Shown: in pieces, positions 16,860 through 25,716 of the stretch
Layout of the letters: the number at the start of each line of letters is the position of its first letter
Numbering within the stretch: the first letter of the stretch is position 1
NCBI GenBank assembly: GCA_963675945.1
Contig: OY780932.1
Span: 2,480,001-2,544,000 of the forward strand
Length of the DNA: 64,000 bases
Direction: 5' to 3'
Source: G963556115 sp963675945
Lineage (GTDB): Bacteria > Planctomycetota > SZUA-567
Notes under the pieces: model-generated
The model's database searches: none
Told to the model about the DNA's origin: nothing
Seen by the model: the letters and a program-made list of their open reading frames with translations, nothing else
Made by a program: the position numbers and the translations under genes

Positions 16860-18122
16860 CTACTTCTTTCGGAAGAGGCGTTGGCTGATAGACTTGGGCT
16901 TTTTGAGCCGCTGCAGGCTGAGTACAGTGATATCCAGCTCTGGAGTATAACGGGTGTGCCGGGCTTTGAGGAGGCTGGCAATCTGATCGGCAATCTGGGT
17001 ATCCGGTTCTTCCTGCATACTCATATTGAGATTATGCGTGAGTTGATCCAGGGAGAAATTTGAGTTCTCGGAGATGCGGTTGATGCCGTCGGTAATGATC
17101 GCGAACGAGTCTGTCGGGGCGAACTGGAGTTCGATCTCTTTGAGTTTGATACCGTTGAAGGCGCCGAGATGCGGCCCCAGACCATCTTCAAAGAGCGAGA
17201 GCTGGGCATTCTTGAAGCGGAGCATGCGGACACTGCCCGCGCGGCAGATATTGATCTTGCTGGTACGGGTATTGAGGATCATTATGGCGATGGATACTAG
17301 CAGCCCACGCTGGCACTCCTCAATAAGCTTCGTATTCAGGATGGATATAACCTCGGATATAGTTTTGCCGTTACTCAGTTCTTCACGTATCTGCGGGATA
17401 ATAAACTCAAGAATATTGTCGGCTTTGTCACCACGCCCTGAGCTTTTGCCGATCGTAATAGCCAGTTTGTTGTTGGGCAGGTGCATAAAGTCATGGAAAT
17501 CGCCGCCGCCTTCTACCCCACGCAGTATCTGCAATGAAGCAGCGAAGTCGACCATGTTGGGAGTACTCTCCGAGACCAATTCGGCCTGGCTGAGACCGGT
17601 ATCGGTTTCAGGGAGGAGTTCGTATTCCGAACCGTGCATGAGGGTGAACTCTGAAAAACAACTGTATACCGCCAGCGTGAGTTGTTCAGCAAGTGTCTTG
17701 ACAATATCCAGCAGATTTGAATCCAGTTCACGAGGTTTGCCGAAGAAGCAGATTACGCCGTAGGGAATCTCACTGAGAAGTAAGGGGGCGCAGATAATAC
17801 ACTTGGGTGATTCTACCTTGATGATATCATTGATATTCTCCGCGATCAATTCGATCGGTTCATCGGCATCAATCTCATACTGGGTGATACTCGGATTGGG
17901 AGCGGAATCGGCGAACGGCTCAAGCAGATTGCCCTCTTCATTCAGGGTGAAAAGAATAGCTTGAGAGAAATCCAGAATTGTGCAGAGATTATCCAGTACG
18001 GTAGGCAGAATACACTCTATGGCTTCCGCACCTTCGACCATAGCGGCGCTGAGCTTTCCCAAAGCATCAAAGACCGCTCCTTTGGTTATCCGTATATCTA
18101 GTGGTTGTAGTGACTCGGTCAT
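16860..18122 (-). CDS. GAF domain + SpoIIE/RsbU-type PP2C phosphatase-like protein, one metal aspartate lost
   Basis: The protein has 420 residues. Residues ~25-160 form a GAF sensor-like domain and residues ~200-405 a PPM/SpoIIE-type domain. The metal-site motifs are GGDFHDF (206-212), IGKSSGRG (224-231), TDG (344-346) and ELDIT (395-399). In active relatives the second motif reads (I)GDVxGxG, so the conserved Asp is Lys226 here. The first Asp of the final DD pair is Leu. Reduced or absent phosphatase activity is therefore likely, and a regulatory or binding role is an alternative. Relatives act on anti-anti-sigma factors, but none is seen nearby. plsY follows directly. Confidence 0.8.
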   Translation of the reverse strand: MTESLQPLDIRITKGAVFDALGKLSAAMVEGAEAIECILPTVLDNLCTILDFSQAILFTLNEEGNLLEPFADSAPNPSITQYEIDADEPIELIAENINDIIKVESPKCIICAPLLLSEIPYGVICFFGKPRELDSNLLDIVKTLAEQLTLAVYSCFSEFTLMHGSEYELLPETDTGLSQAELVSESTPNMVDFAASLQILRGVEGGGDFHDFMHLPNNKLAITIGKSSGRGDKADNILEFIIPQIREELSNGKTISEVISILNTKLIEECQRGLLVSIAIMILNTRTSKINICRAGSVRMLRFKNAQLSLFEDGLGPHLGAFNGIKLKEIELQFAPTDSFAIITDGINRISENSNFSLDQLTHNLNMSMQEEPDTQIADQIASLLKARHTRYTPELDITVLSLQRLKKPKSISQRLFRKK

Positions 18123-18280
18123 AGGTGTACTTCACATTTCTGTACTGAATAAGCAAAACAAGCGCATTATGCTGGCAAAGAACAAGTTTGTTCAAACACT
18201 AAATAATAATACCGTCTTTTTTATCCCTGTCAAGTAATATACAGAGTAGTCTTAGCTTTATTTATAACCGGCTGCGCCGC

Positions 18281-19159
18281 TTAGAAGACAATGCTCGCGT
18301 AACCTACACTCAGATCAGGGTTTTCAGTCGGCATGATATCATAACTCAAAATATGCTGAAGAGTTAAGGCTGATTTTACCCCGCGGTCGGCGGCAAAGGC
18401 CATGGTGGCGGTTAGCGCGCCGCTGCCACAGGCATTATGGTTCTTTTTTACCTCATTAATAATCATTTCCGTCCGCATCTCTGTGATCAGTCGGAGGAGT
18501 ATGCGGTCGTTCTCACGCGCCCATTCGATACCTGCTGTACCGCTGCCGGCGGGGCAGAAGCCGTAATTATTGCCGTAGTGGGTGAGGTCGCTGCTGCCGA
18601 CAACCAGATAATCACTTGGGGCGCTGCGGGTAAGGACGGCAAGGTCGTGGCCAAGTCTCTGACTTTCAGGGCTGGGAGGTACAGCTATCGGGAGAATCAT
18701 ACTCTTGGGGAAGAGGTATTTGATAAACGGAAGCTGCAGCTCCAGAGCATTATCGGAGATATGTGAGGAGTAATCTTCAGCTGCATATGGGAGCTTGAGG
18801 GCTTCCGTAGCAAGTTTGGTGTCGACCTTGAGGCTACCGAGCGGGCTCTCCCATTCACCCTCAGCCCAGATTCCGGCACTGCTTACGGTATAAGAGTGGG
18901 CGGCGCCAAAAAGGATTATCGTCTTTGGCGCAGGATGCTTCTGCGCCAGGGCGTAGTAGGATTTTGCCGCACAGGCACCGCTGAAAGCGAGACCGGCATG
19001 GGGGCAGATAACAGCAGTACAGGGCTGGGAAGCCAGTACTTCCCGGTCTATAGTGTTGTGTGCTTCCTGCATAAATGCTGTCAATACGGCTGTAAGTTCA
19101 GATTTGTCTGCTGGATACCAACTCCCTGCCTTGCAGGCTACGCGGTTGTTTGCGGGCAT
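18281..19159 (-). CDS. amrB: AmmeMemoRadiSam system protein B (MEMO1-like)
   Basis: This is a 292-residue Memo-family protein related to non-haem-iron extradiol dioxygenases. Characteristic segments are KAGSWYPAD at the start, ICPHAGLAFSGACAAKSY, ILFGAAHS, EWESPLGSLKVD, HISDNALELQLPF and VVGSSDLTHYG. The usual partners, an AMMECR1 protein and a radical-SAM protein, are not adjacent. In this family they can be fused or located elsewhere. The biochemical role in bacteria is not established. The start is ATG 19159. A small membrane-protein gene lies immediately upstream on the same strand. Confidence 0.9.
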   Translation of the reverse strand: MPANNRVACKAGSWYPADKSELTAVLTAFMQEAHNTIDREVLASQPCTAVICPHAGLAFSGACAAKSYYALAQKHPAPKTIILFGAAHSYTVSSAGIWAEGEWESPLGSLKVDTKLATEALKLPYAAEDYSSHISDNALELQLPFIKYLFPKSMILPIAVPPSPESQRLGHDLAVLTRSAPSDYLVVGSSDLTHYGNNYGFCPAGSGTAGIEWARENDRILLRLITEMRTEMIINEVKKNHNACGSGALTATMAFAADRGVKSALTLQHILSYDIMPTENPDLSVGYASIVF

Positions 19160-19207
19160 AAGCTTGACCTTTCAGCATATTATTAGAAGTGGACGAAAAT
19201 TTGCCGC

Positions 19208-19405
19208 TTAGCGCCAGAAAACTATGTATGCGCCCAGCAGTAGCAGAATTGTACCGAGTATGCCGAGAAATTTCCTGCGTTTCTGGAGCCAGTCATTGAA
19301 CTCGGGGCTAGTAAAAGATCTGCCGATAATACCCAGTGCCAGTAAGATGAGGAGCAGGCCGAATAAGATTGCCCCGCCGCCGGGGACAATTGCATTAATA
19401 TCCAA
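19208..19405 (-). CDS. Small two-helix membrane protein
   Basis: The protein has 65 residues and two hydrophobic segments (~12-28 and ~46-63). They flank a charged loop, FTSPEFNDWLQKRRKFLG. I do not recognise it. It is separated from the upstream kinase gene by 3 bp and so is almost certainly in the same transcript as the lipoyl protein, kinase and Memo genes. Confidence 0.65.
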   Translation of the reverse strand: MDINAIVPGGGAILFGLLLILLALGIIGRSFTSPEFNDWLQKRRKFLGILGTILLLLGAYIVFWR

Positions 19406-19408
19406 TAT

Positions 19409-20503
19409 TTACTCCTCGTTATCCTCGATAATTAGGGCGTTATTCATCTGGGAAAAGGTCTTGGCAGTCGAGTTGGCTTCGCTTAGGAAGCAATGGGTTG
19501 TGTTATCCTTACCGGTATTCTTCGAGACATTTTTAGTGGCGTTGAGCGGGGTGATCTTGGTCTTGGATTCAAAATCTGGGAAGACCGTATAGAGATATTG
19601 TGAGAGTTTCTTGATAGTCGGGCCGTAGCCGCTGGAGTACATCATCTTCTCCAGGTCGGTACATAACTCGCCGGTATCGAGGTATCTGTCGTTCGGCTCT
19701 TTGGCCAGCATTCTATAGAGTATGTCCAGTAAATTCTGGGGCAGATCGTTACGGTAGTGCTCAATCGGCGGAATTTTGCAGAGGCGTACCTTGCTCAGGC
19801 TGGCAATTGAGGATTCGGATTTGAATGGGGAGATGCCGGTAAGAAGTTCGTAATAGACTACGCCCAGAGAGAAGATATCACTCCGGCTGTCGGTCTTCTG
19901 GAGCATTGCCTGCTCCGGACTCATATACTGTACTTTCCCGAGTAAAAGTTCGCCCTCTTTGCCTGAAGCATAATTTCTCGCTTTGGCTATACCGAAGTCA
20001 GTTAGTTTGCCCTCTCCTTCAGAGGTGACCATTATATTCTTGGGACAGACATCACGGTGTACAATCTCCAGTAGTTCATTGTTCTCGCCTTTGAAGTTAT
20101 GGGCGTACTCCAGACCGCGGGCGATACGGCTGATGATAAAGGTGATATAGTCGATCGGGGTGCTGACCCCCAGGCTGCGGTGCAGGCTGAGCAGTTCACT
20201 GCAGGTTATGCCGTTTATATACTCCATGGCAATATAATAGCCGCCGTCAAATTCATCAAGTTGATAAATCTGTACGATATTAGGGTGTACCAGATTGGCG
20301 ACTAGTTTGGCCTCACTGATAAACCTGGAGACAAAATCGGGATTATCGAGGTGCTTGTCTTGAATAGTCTTGATGGCGACGCGTTTGACAAAACCTTCTA
20401 CCCCATGCTGCTCGGCCTCGTATACGCAACCCATTCCGCCACGTGAAATTTCGCGCCGCAGGCAGTAGCGAGTGTTGCTGTGAATTGCTTCAAGTATGGT
20501 CAT
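19409..20503 (-). CDS. Hanks-type serine/threonine protein kinase, soluble
   Basis: The protein has 364 residues. The kinase domain (~12-290) has a glycine loop GGMGCVYEAE, the ATP lysine K45 in VAIK, catalytic loop HRDVCPKN (149-156), DFG (169-171) and YMSPEQA. The catalytic-loop lysine of HRDxKPxN is replaced by Cys, as in the HRDVSPxN class of bacterial kinases. The C-terminal ~75 residues are polar, with no transmembrane helix or PASTA domain, so it is cytoplasmic. The target is unknown. It follows a lone lipoyl-domain gene by 15 bp. Confidence 0.92.
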   Translation of the reverse strand: MTILEAIHSNTRYCLRREISRGGMGCVYEAEQHGVEGFVKRVAIKTIQDKHLDNPDFVSRFISEAKLVANLVHPNIVQIYQLDEFDGGYYIAMEYINGITCSELLSLHRSLGVSTPIDYITFIISRIARGLEYAHNFKGENNELLEIVHRDVCPKNIMVTSEGEGKLTDFGIAKARNYASGKEGELLLGKVQYMSPEQAMLQKTDSRSDIFSLGVVYYELLTGISPFKSESSIASLSKVRLCKIPPIEHYRNDLPQNLLDILYRMLAKEPNDRYLDTGELCTDLEKMMYSSGYGPTIKKLSQYLYTVFPDFESKTKITPLNATKNVSKNTGKDNTTHCFLSEANSTAKTFSQMNNALIIEDNEE

Positions 20504-20518
20504 ACTGAGAGCTCAATC

Positions 20519-20767
20519 TTATTCTTCTATCTCTAAGATGCAAATAGGATCACCTACCTTGACGGTATCATCTTCACTTACCAGGAGCTTGAGGACTTTG
20601 CCGTTCTTGGGGCAGGGGACATTGAAGGTCGCTTTATCTGTAACCATCTCAATTATATCGTCGTCGGTGGTGACGCTCTCGCCTTCATCAAAGTAGGTGA
20701 AGGATACCTTTGCTTCGTCGCCGGCATCGTCTCCAAGGCTTGGTAGGGTTACAGTGTATTCTGCCAT
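20519..20767 (-). CDS. Free-standing lipoyl (biotinyl_lipoyl) domain protein
   Basis: The 82-residue protein is nothing but one lipoyl domain. It starts AEYTVTLPSLGDD, has the modification hairpin MVTDKATFNVPCP with Lys45, and ends with a strand ending ICILEIEE. TDKAT is the lipoylated form seen in 2-oxoacid dehydrogenase E2 chains, whereas biotin carriers read MKM. No E2 core or peripheral-subunit binding domain follows. It could be a diffusible acyl carrier for an unlinked 2-oxoacid dehydrogenase. It is the first gene of the kinase transcript and is divergent from the ThiF-like gene. Confidence 0.85.
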   Translation of the reverse strand: MAEYTVTLPSLGDDAGDEAKVSFTYFDEGESVTTDDDIIEMVTDKATFNVPCPKNGKVLKLLVSEDDTVKVGDPICILEIEE

Positions 20768-20899
20768 AGTAATTACTCCTTGATTATAATTGAATTAATA
20801 TATAAAATATAACTTGATGTTTTTCAGATGTGAAGTGAAAAATTATTATTAATCATTATCGATAAAAAAAAATAGGTGTCAAGGACTACTGAATTAAAT

Positions 20900-21652
20900 A
20901 TGGATGTAGAGCAGGGTGAGATCTTTTCCAGGCATATTCTTCTGGAGCAGTTCGGGAAAGCGGCGCAGGAGGCTGTGCTCAAAGCAAAGGTCTGTGTAAT
21001 TGGCTGCGGCGGCTTAGGCAGTGGGCTGCTGCCGTATCTGGTCTCCTCCGGAGTGGGGCAAATTCATCTGGTTGATTCGGGAGAGGTCGAGGCTTCAAAT
21101 CTGCAGCGGCAGATTCTGTACGCTCCGGAGGAGGTAGGGCAGCCGAAGGTAGCAGCGGCGTTAGCGCGCTTGGAGCAGATAAATCATTCATCAGAATTAA
21201 GCGGTACCAATATATATATAACCTCGGATAATATTGCAGAAGTCATCGGTACCGGTGTGGATCTGGTTATTGATTGCACCGATAACTTTCCGGTACGTTA
21301 TCTGCTTGCCGATTATTGCTGGAATGCGGCGATACCCCTGCTCAGTGCGGCTATTCTCGGTTTTGACGGGCATATCATGTCTCTGCTCAGGGCGGAAGAC
21401 AACCCCTGTCTGCGTTGTCTGGTCTCGGCGCCTCCAGAGAATTACCGGCGAGCTAGTGAGGTCGGGGTCTTTGGCCCGGCGGTAGGGGTTATGGGGGCAC
21501 TTCAGGCTAATCAGGCGCTCAAGATACTTACCGGTTGCGGTGAGACACTGGAACGAAGATTTCTTTCCTTTGACTTTTTCAGTATGCGTATTACTATAAT
21601 GGAGCGTAGTGTCGATCCGGAGTGCAGTTTCTGCGCCAAGGATCGTCGGTAA
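20900..21652 (+). CDS. ThiF/MoeB-family adenylyltransferase
   Basis: The protein has 250 residues and is E1-like. It would adenylate the C-terminal Gly-Gly of a ThiS/MoaD-type sulfur carrier for thiamin, molybdopterin or similar synthesis. It has FSRHILLEQFGKAAQ, nucleotide loop GCGGLGSG, LVDSGEVEASNLQRQILY and DCTDNFPVRYLL. Two zinc pairs are present, CLRC and, at the end, CSFC. No carrier protein is adjacent, so the pathway is open. ATG 20900 fits the usual family N-terminus, although its AAGGA is 14 bases away. GTG 20876 is an alternative start. Confidence 0.87.
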   Translation: MDVEQGEIFSRHILLEQFGKAAQEAVLKAKVCVIGCGGLGSGLLPYLVSSGVGQIHLVDSGEVEASNLQRQILYAPEEVGQPKVAAALARLEQINHSSELSGTNIYITSDNIAEVIGTGVDLVIDCTDNFPVRYLLADYCWNAAIPLLSAAILGFDGHIMSLLRAEDNPCLRCLVSAPPENYRRASEVGVFGPAVGVMGALQANQALKILTGCGETLERRFLSFDFFSMRITIMERSVDPECSFCAKDRR

Positions 21653-21690
21653 AGTTTGCTCGTATTTTAAAGAAAATAGAATGATATTTT

Positions 21691-23880
21691 ATGAAGATAA
21701 TCAAGGCGTTGTTGCTTGTCATCTCTCTGAGTTTGCTGGCGGGGTGCGGTGAAGAGAGTAAGGTAGATCCGCTGGTAGCCAGTATTGGGCAGAGGATATT
21801 GCTTTCATATGGGATTTATGATCTTGCCGGTAAGGGTAATCTCAATGAGTTTGCCCTCTTGCTGGCAGAGAAACCGCTAGCGGCACCAGAGAATAAACTG
21901 CTTAATAAGGGGGTCTTCAACGGTTATGTCGCGGCGCTCATCCCGCCGACTACGGCGGATGGGCAGGTGGAGATTGTCTTTCGGGATGGTTCTGTGTTCG
22001 GTATAACAGGGGTTGATTTCAGTAGCTTGAAGCAGATATACGAAGGAGCGAAAAGACTTGAATTTGTCACTGCCGCCAGAGTCGGAGGCAGTTTGCTCGG
22101 TTTTGCTCGTGAGCAATCCGGCGCCTGGGGCTTCTATACCTTTAGCAAAGAGGGCTGGCAGAAGAGTACTATGGATATACCGATGCTGCCGATAGCGGAA
22201 ATCGGCGTGGCTCAACTGGTGGAATATAAGGCAAAGCCGGTTATCTTCTGGCTTGAGCTCAGCGGTAGAAAGATAGATGGACGTATCCGGGCGGCAGAGT
22301 ATACGACACAGGGTTGGAAGGAACTTCCTGCTGTAGGCGAGCGTTTTACCGGGATCGGCAGTTTCGGGGTCTGCAGTACTGCAGAGAGTATCCTGCTGGT
22401 GCAGGATATTGGCGGGCAGAGCAAGACTCCTATCCCCGGCCTGCCTTTCTATGAGTATCAGGGTAGGGAGGGCGGGTGGAGGAGTATCGCCAGTATTCCG
22501 TTCTCTACCGCAGGGCTGGCCAGAACCGGTTTTGGGGTCGATATCTTCGCCGGAGCTGAGAAGCTGGTCGCGGTGCGCAGTGATGAGGCGGGGCTGGAGT
22601 TACTGTATGCGGTTGATAGCGAGGAAGGGATTTGGAAACCGCTCGGAGAGTTTGCGGCGGAGGAGAAGACAATTCTTGATTACTTCAACTCGGATATGGC
22701 TTTCAATTACTTCTTGATCGGACTCAGCCTCTTCCTGCTGGGATTAATGCTGATTCGGCGTAGACGGCTGCAGACGGTTATTCAGAGATCCCAGGGTTCT
22801 GGAGCGGAGCTGCCCAAAGATGCACGGCTCAGTCAACTACTCAAGGAGACGAGAATTCAGCGAATCGGCGGATTCGCTACCTTGATTGACCGTGGTTTTG
22901 CGCTCTTGATAGATGCTCTGCTTTTGCTGCCGATTCCCTATTATTATATCAATACGCAGCGGGCGGATTTTATGGATTCGGTATTTACAGCTGAAGAGTA
23001 TTATACCTTTTTTATTTGGCTTGGGGCGCTCAGCCTCTATACCTTTGTCGCCGAGATGATCTTCGGACAGACTGTCGGCAAGGCTGCGGCAAGAATTCGC
23101 GTGCGGAGCGCAATTGGAGGCAGAATACGTCCGTCTCAAGCACTGGTGCGGAATGTCGCACGGTTTATTGATTTCTTTCCGGTACCGCTCGGCGGTATGC
23201 GGATCTGGTATCTTATTGCGGCGGTAGCGGCCTCGGTAACGCCGCGGCGGCAGCGGGTGGGGGATCTCTTGGCTAAGACGGTTGTACGCAGATATGTCCC
23301 TCTCACCAAGCGTAAGATCGTACTCGCGAGTGCTTCTCCCCGGCGCAAGGAGCTCCTCAGTGAGCTTGGGTTGGAGTTCGATATCCGCCCGGCACATGTT
23401 GATGAGACCTATTTTGGCGATACTTCGGCGCGGGAATTTGTCAAACTGATCGCGGTACGCAAAGCCAATGAGGTTGTCCGTGGCTGTGCTGAAGGTGAGT
23501 TGGTAATTGCCGCTGATACTGTAGTTGCGCTTGAAGGCAAGGTACTCGGCAAGCCTCAGAATAGCACGCATGCCAGGCAGATGCTACAGAGTCTTTCCGG
23601 CCGGACGCATGAAGTGCTGAGCGGGGTCTGTATTGTCGATACCGCTACCAAGCAGTTGTTGGCCGCAGTAGAGTCTACCGAGGTCAAGTTCCGAGAGCTA
23701 TCCGTTACTGAGATTGAGGAGTATATCGCCTCCGGTGAGGGAGAAGACAAGGCGGGAAGTTATGCTATACAGGGTGAAGGCGGGAGGATGGTACAGGAGG
23801 TGCTTGGCAGTACCTCAAATGTAATCGGTATGCCGATGGAACTTGTGCAGCGTATGTTTAAGGATCTGGATGCCAGCTGA
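21691..23880 (+). CDS. Fusion: lipoprotein N-domain + RDD membrane domain + Maf nucleotide pyrophosphatase
   Basis: One uninterrupted frame of 729 residues carries three modules. Residues 1-19 are a signal with lipobox LLAGC (Cys19). Residues ~20-330 are an extracytoplasmic domain I do not recognise, rich in beta strand. Residues ~340-357 are a transmembrane helix. Residues ~393-535 are an RDD domain (GGFATLIDRGFALLID; FGQTVGKAAARIRV). Residues 542-729 are a full Maf domain with ASASPRRKELL, IAADTVV, GKPQN, SGRTHEVLSG, DKAGSYAIQGEGG and GSTSNVIGMP. Maf proteins hydrolyse dTTP/UTP or modified NTPs. The number of helices predicts a cytoplasmic Maf domain tethered to a surface or periplasmic lipoprotein. 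It lies 38 bp after the ThiF-like gene. Confidence 0.9.
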   Translation: MKIIKALLLVISLSLLAGCGEESKVDPLVASIGQRILLSYGIYDLAGKGNLNEFALLLAEKPLAAPENKLLNKGVFNGYVAALIPPTTADGQVEIVFRDGSVFGITGVDFSSLKQIYEGAKRLEFVTAARVGGSLLGFAREQSGAWGFYTFSKEGWQKSTMDIPMLPIAEIGVAQLVEYKAKPVIFWLELSGRKIDGRIRAAEYTTQGWKELPAVGERFTGIGSFGVCSTAESILLVQDIGGQSKTPIPGLPFYEYQGREGGWRSIASIPFSTAGLARTGFGVDIFAGAEKLVAVRSDEAGLELLYAVDSEEGIWKPLGEFAAEEKTILDYFNSDMAFNYFLIGLSLFLLGLMLIRRRRLQTVIQRSQGSGAELPKDARLSQLLKETRIQRIGGFATLIDRGFALLIDALLLLPIPYYYINTQRADFMDSVFTAEEYYTFFIWLGALSLYTFVAEMIFGQTVGKAAARIRVRSAIGGRIRPSQALVRNVARFIDFFPVPLGGMRIWYLIAAVAASVTPRRQRVGDLLAKTVVRRYVPLTKRKIVLASASPRRKELLSELGLEFDIRPAHVDETYFGDTSAREFVKLIAVRKANEVVRGCAEGELVIAADTVVALEGKVLGKPQNSTHARQMLQSLSGRTHEVLSGVCIVDTATKQLLAAVESTEVKFRELSVTEIEEYIASGEGEDKAGSYAIQGEGGRMVQEVLGSTSNVIGMPMELVQRMFKDLDAS

Positions 23881-23913
23881 GATCTGTTTCTTTATTTTTG
23901 ACGAGGTGTTAGC

Positions 23914-24591
23914 GTGTTGCGATTAATCTTACAGGGAATTCTGGTCTTTGTGGTGAGTCTGATACTCGGAGGAGTGGCCGTGTATCTTATTACCTCGTTG
24001 CGCCGACCTGAGGTGCCGGTACTAAAGCTGAATCTGGTACAGCAGGATGACGGGATAGTGGATGAGGTCTTTGATGCCAGTGGAATGATTATGGATCAGC
24101 TTTCTTATAGTTTTGAAAAGCCCGCCGAGCGGCAAAAGGTTGCCGCTCTACTCCAGAAAGCCGGAATCAATTCCGCACTCAATGGTGAACGGATAATGGT
24201 TGAGGCGGGGAAGACCGGGGTCGCCATGGATCTGCTCGCACTCAAAGGGCTGATACCCGGGGTGGATAATTTTTCCTTTACCGAGGTTACGGCTGAAGAA
24301 GGTACGCTGCGTCATAAGCTCCAGCAGCGGCTGGCGACTCAGAATATGCTGGCGAATATGATCGCGACGATGACTGAAGGGGTCGACCGGGCGCAGGTCA
24401 ACCTTGAGGCGGGTGAGACTCTTGACGGGGATATCTCCAGGGTAAAGGTGGTAATTGACCGCCGAGCCGGGGTAAATGGCCTCAAGCTGGCGGATCTGGC
24501 CGGTATCAGGGAGAATGTGAGTGCGATGACCGGAGTGGAGGATATTGCGCGCATTGAAATCATCGATAGTAAGACGGGGAACAAGTATTAG
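23914..24591 (+). CDS. FliF/YscJ-like ring-building protein with one membrane helix
   Basis: The protein has 225 residues. A single N-terminal helix (~5-27) precedes a region matching the ring-building part of flagellar FliF: RQKVAALLQKAGINSALN, then ERIMVEAGKTGVAMDLLALKGLIPG, LQQRLATQNMLANMIATM, VDRAQVNLEAG and KVVIDRRAG, ending IEIIDSKTG. The order and spacing of these elements follow FliF residues ~50-220. It lacks FliF's periplasmic middle part, second helix and FliG-binding tail, and it has no lipobox as SctJ has. The GTG start has GAGG seven bases upstream. It follows the fusion gene by 33 bp and a terminator follows. Non-flagellar assembly or relic; compare the FliG-like gene at 923-2074. 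Confidence 0.72.
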   Translation: MLRLILQGILVFVVSLILGGVAVYLITSLRRPEVPVLKLNLVQQDDGIVDEVFDASGMIMDQLSYSFEKPAERQKVAALLQKAGINSALNGERIMVEAGKTGVAMDLLALKGLIPGVDNFSFTEVTAEEGTLRHKLQQRLATQNMLANMIATMTEGVDRAQVNLEAGETLDGDISRVKVVIDRRAGVNGLKLADLAGIRENVSAMTGVEDIARIEIIDSKTGNKY

Positions 24592-24627
24592 CTGGCTTTG
24601 ATGTTAAAATACCCTTACTTTGACCGG

Positions 24628-24666
24628 AAATATATGGTGGCACTTGGGTGCTGCCATATATTTTTA
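24628..24666 (+). terminator. Strong terminator after the FliF-like gene
   Basis: A 16-bp stem with two G-T pairs runs from 24628 to 24663 (arms AAATATATGGTGGCAC and GTGCTGCCATATATTT, loop TTGG), followed by T-rich sequence. It separates the fusion/FliF-like transcript from the division cluster. Confidence 0.88.
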
Positions 24667-24770
24667 TAACATGATGCAAACAGAGTTTTTCAGCATCGAC
24701 TAAATAATCTATCAATTTTGGTCGATATTATTATGAAATGGAATCGTATTGTTGAGTAATGGTGAAAATT

Positions 24771-25667
24771 ATGAGTAGTGAAGCTGAATATTCGGAACAT
24801 GTACCGGTGATGCCGGATGCGGTACTGGAGTGGTTGGCGCCCGAGCCGGGGGAGATTATTCTTGACGGTACACTCGGTCTGGGTGGGCATTCGAGCTTGA
24901 TTGCTCAGAAACTGGGTACTACCGGGCGGCTTATCGGCCTTGATCGGGATATCGGGGCTATCGCGATAGCTGGATCCCGACTCGCTTCCGCTCCTTGCCG
25001 GGTAGATACCGTGCATACGCGTTATTCTCAGATGGTTCAGGCTCTGCAGGAACTCGGGGTTGCGGGAGTTGACGGGGTATTGCTCGATATTGGGGTCTCC
25101 AGCATGCAGTTGGATCGGGCGGAGCGTGGTTTTTCTTTTATGCGTGCCGGACCGCTCGATATGCGTATGGATAAATCTCAGGGTATAACCGCCTCAGATG
25201 TGATCATGACCTATAGCGAAGAGGAGTTGGCGCGGGTTATCTATGAGTATGGTGAGGAGCGATTTTCCCGTCGGATTGCTCGGGAGATTGTCGAGGTCAG
25301 GAAGAGTAAAGCGATTACTACAACGCTGGAGCTGGCCGAGATTATTGAGCATGCAGTCGGGCGCCGGGGTAGAATACATCCGGCAACCAGATCGTTTCAA
25401 GGTTTGCGCATAGAGGTGAATCAGGAGCTTCGCGAGCTGGAAGCAGGGATCAGCGCTGCCGCGGAAGTATTGAATCCGGGAGGGCGATTTGTGTTGATAA
25501 CCTTCCATTCGCTTGAGGATAGAATCGCCAAGTATCGGCTGCGGGAACTGGCAGAGAGCGGTGTTTTTAAGTTGACTAGGCGGAAGGTGGTCAAGCCGTT
25601 ATATCAGGAGTGTCAGCAGAATCGTCGCGCCCGGAGCGCCAAACTCAGAGTCGTTGAGAAGATCTGA
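24771..25667 (+). CDS. rsmH: 16S rRNA (cytosine-1402-N4)-methyltransferase RsmH
   Basis: This SAM-dependent methyltransferase of about 298 residues is the usual first or second gene of division clusters (mraW). Motifs are HVPVMPDAVLEWL, SAM-binding LDGTLGLGGHSSLIAQ, LLDIGVSSMQLDRAERGFSF, PLDMRMD and the C-terminal RSAKLRVVEKI. The ATG at 24771 has GGTGA six bases upstream; ATG 24759 would add four residues. The cluster regulator MraZ, normally just upstream, is missing here. Confidence 0.95.
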   Translation: MSSEAEYSEHVPVMPDAVLEWLAPEPGEIILDGTLGLGGHSSLIAQKLGTTGRLIGLDRDIGAIAIAGSRLASAPCRVDTVHTRYSQMVQALQELGVAGVDGVLLDIGVSSMQLDRAERGFSFMRAGPLDMRMDKSQGITASDVIMTYSEEELARVIYEYGEERFSRRIAREIVEVRKSKAITTTLELAEIIEHAVGRRGRIHPATRSFQGLRIEVNQELRELEAGISAAAEVLNPGGRFVLITFHSLEDRIAKYRLRELAESGVFKLTRRKVVKPLYQECQQNRRARSAKLRVVEKI

Positions 25668-25716
25668 GTTTGGGTCTAGATAACTTTGCAGTAATTTTAA
25701 AATAAGGAGTCGAGCT

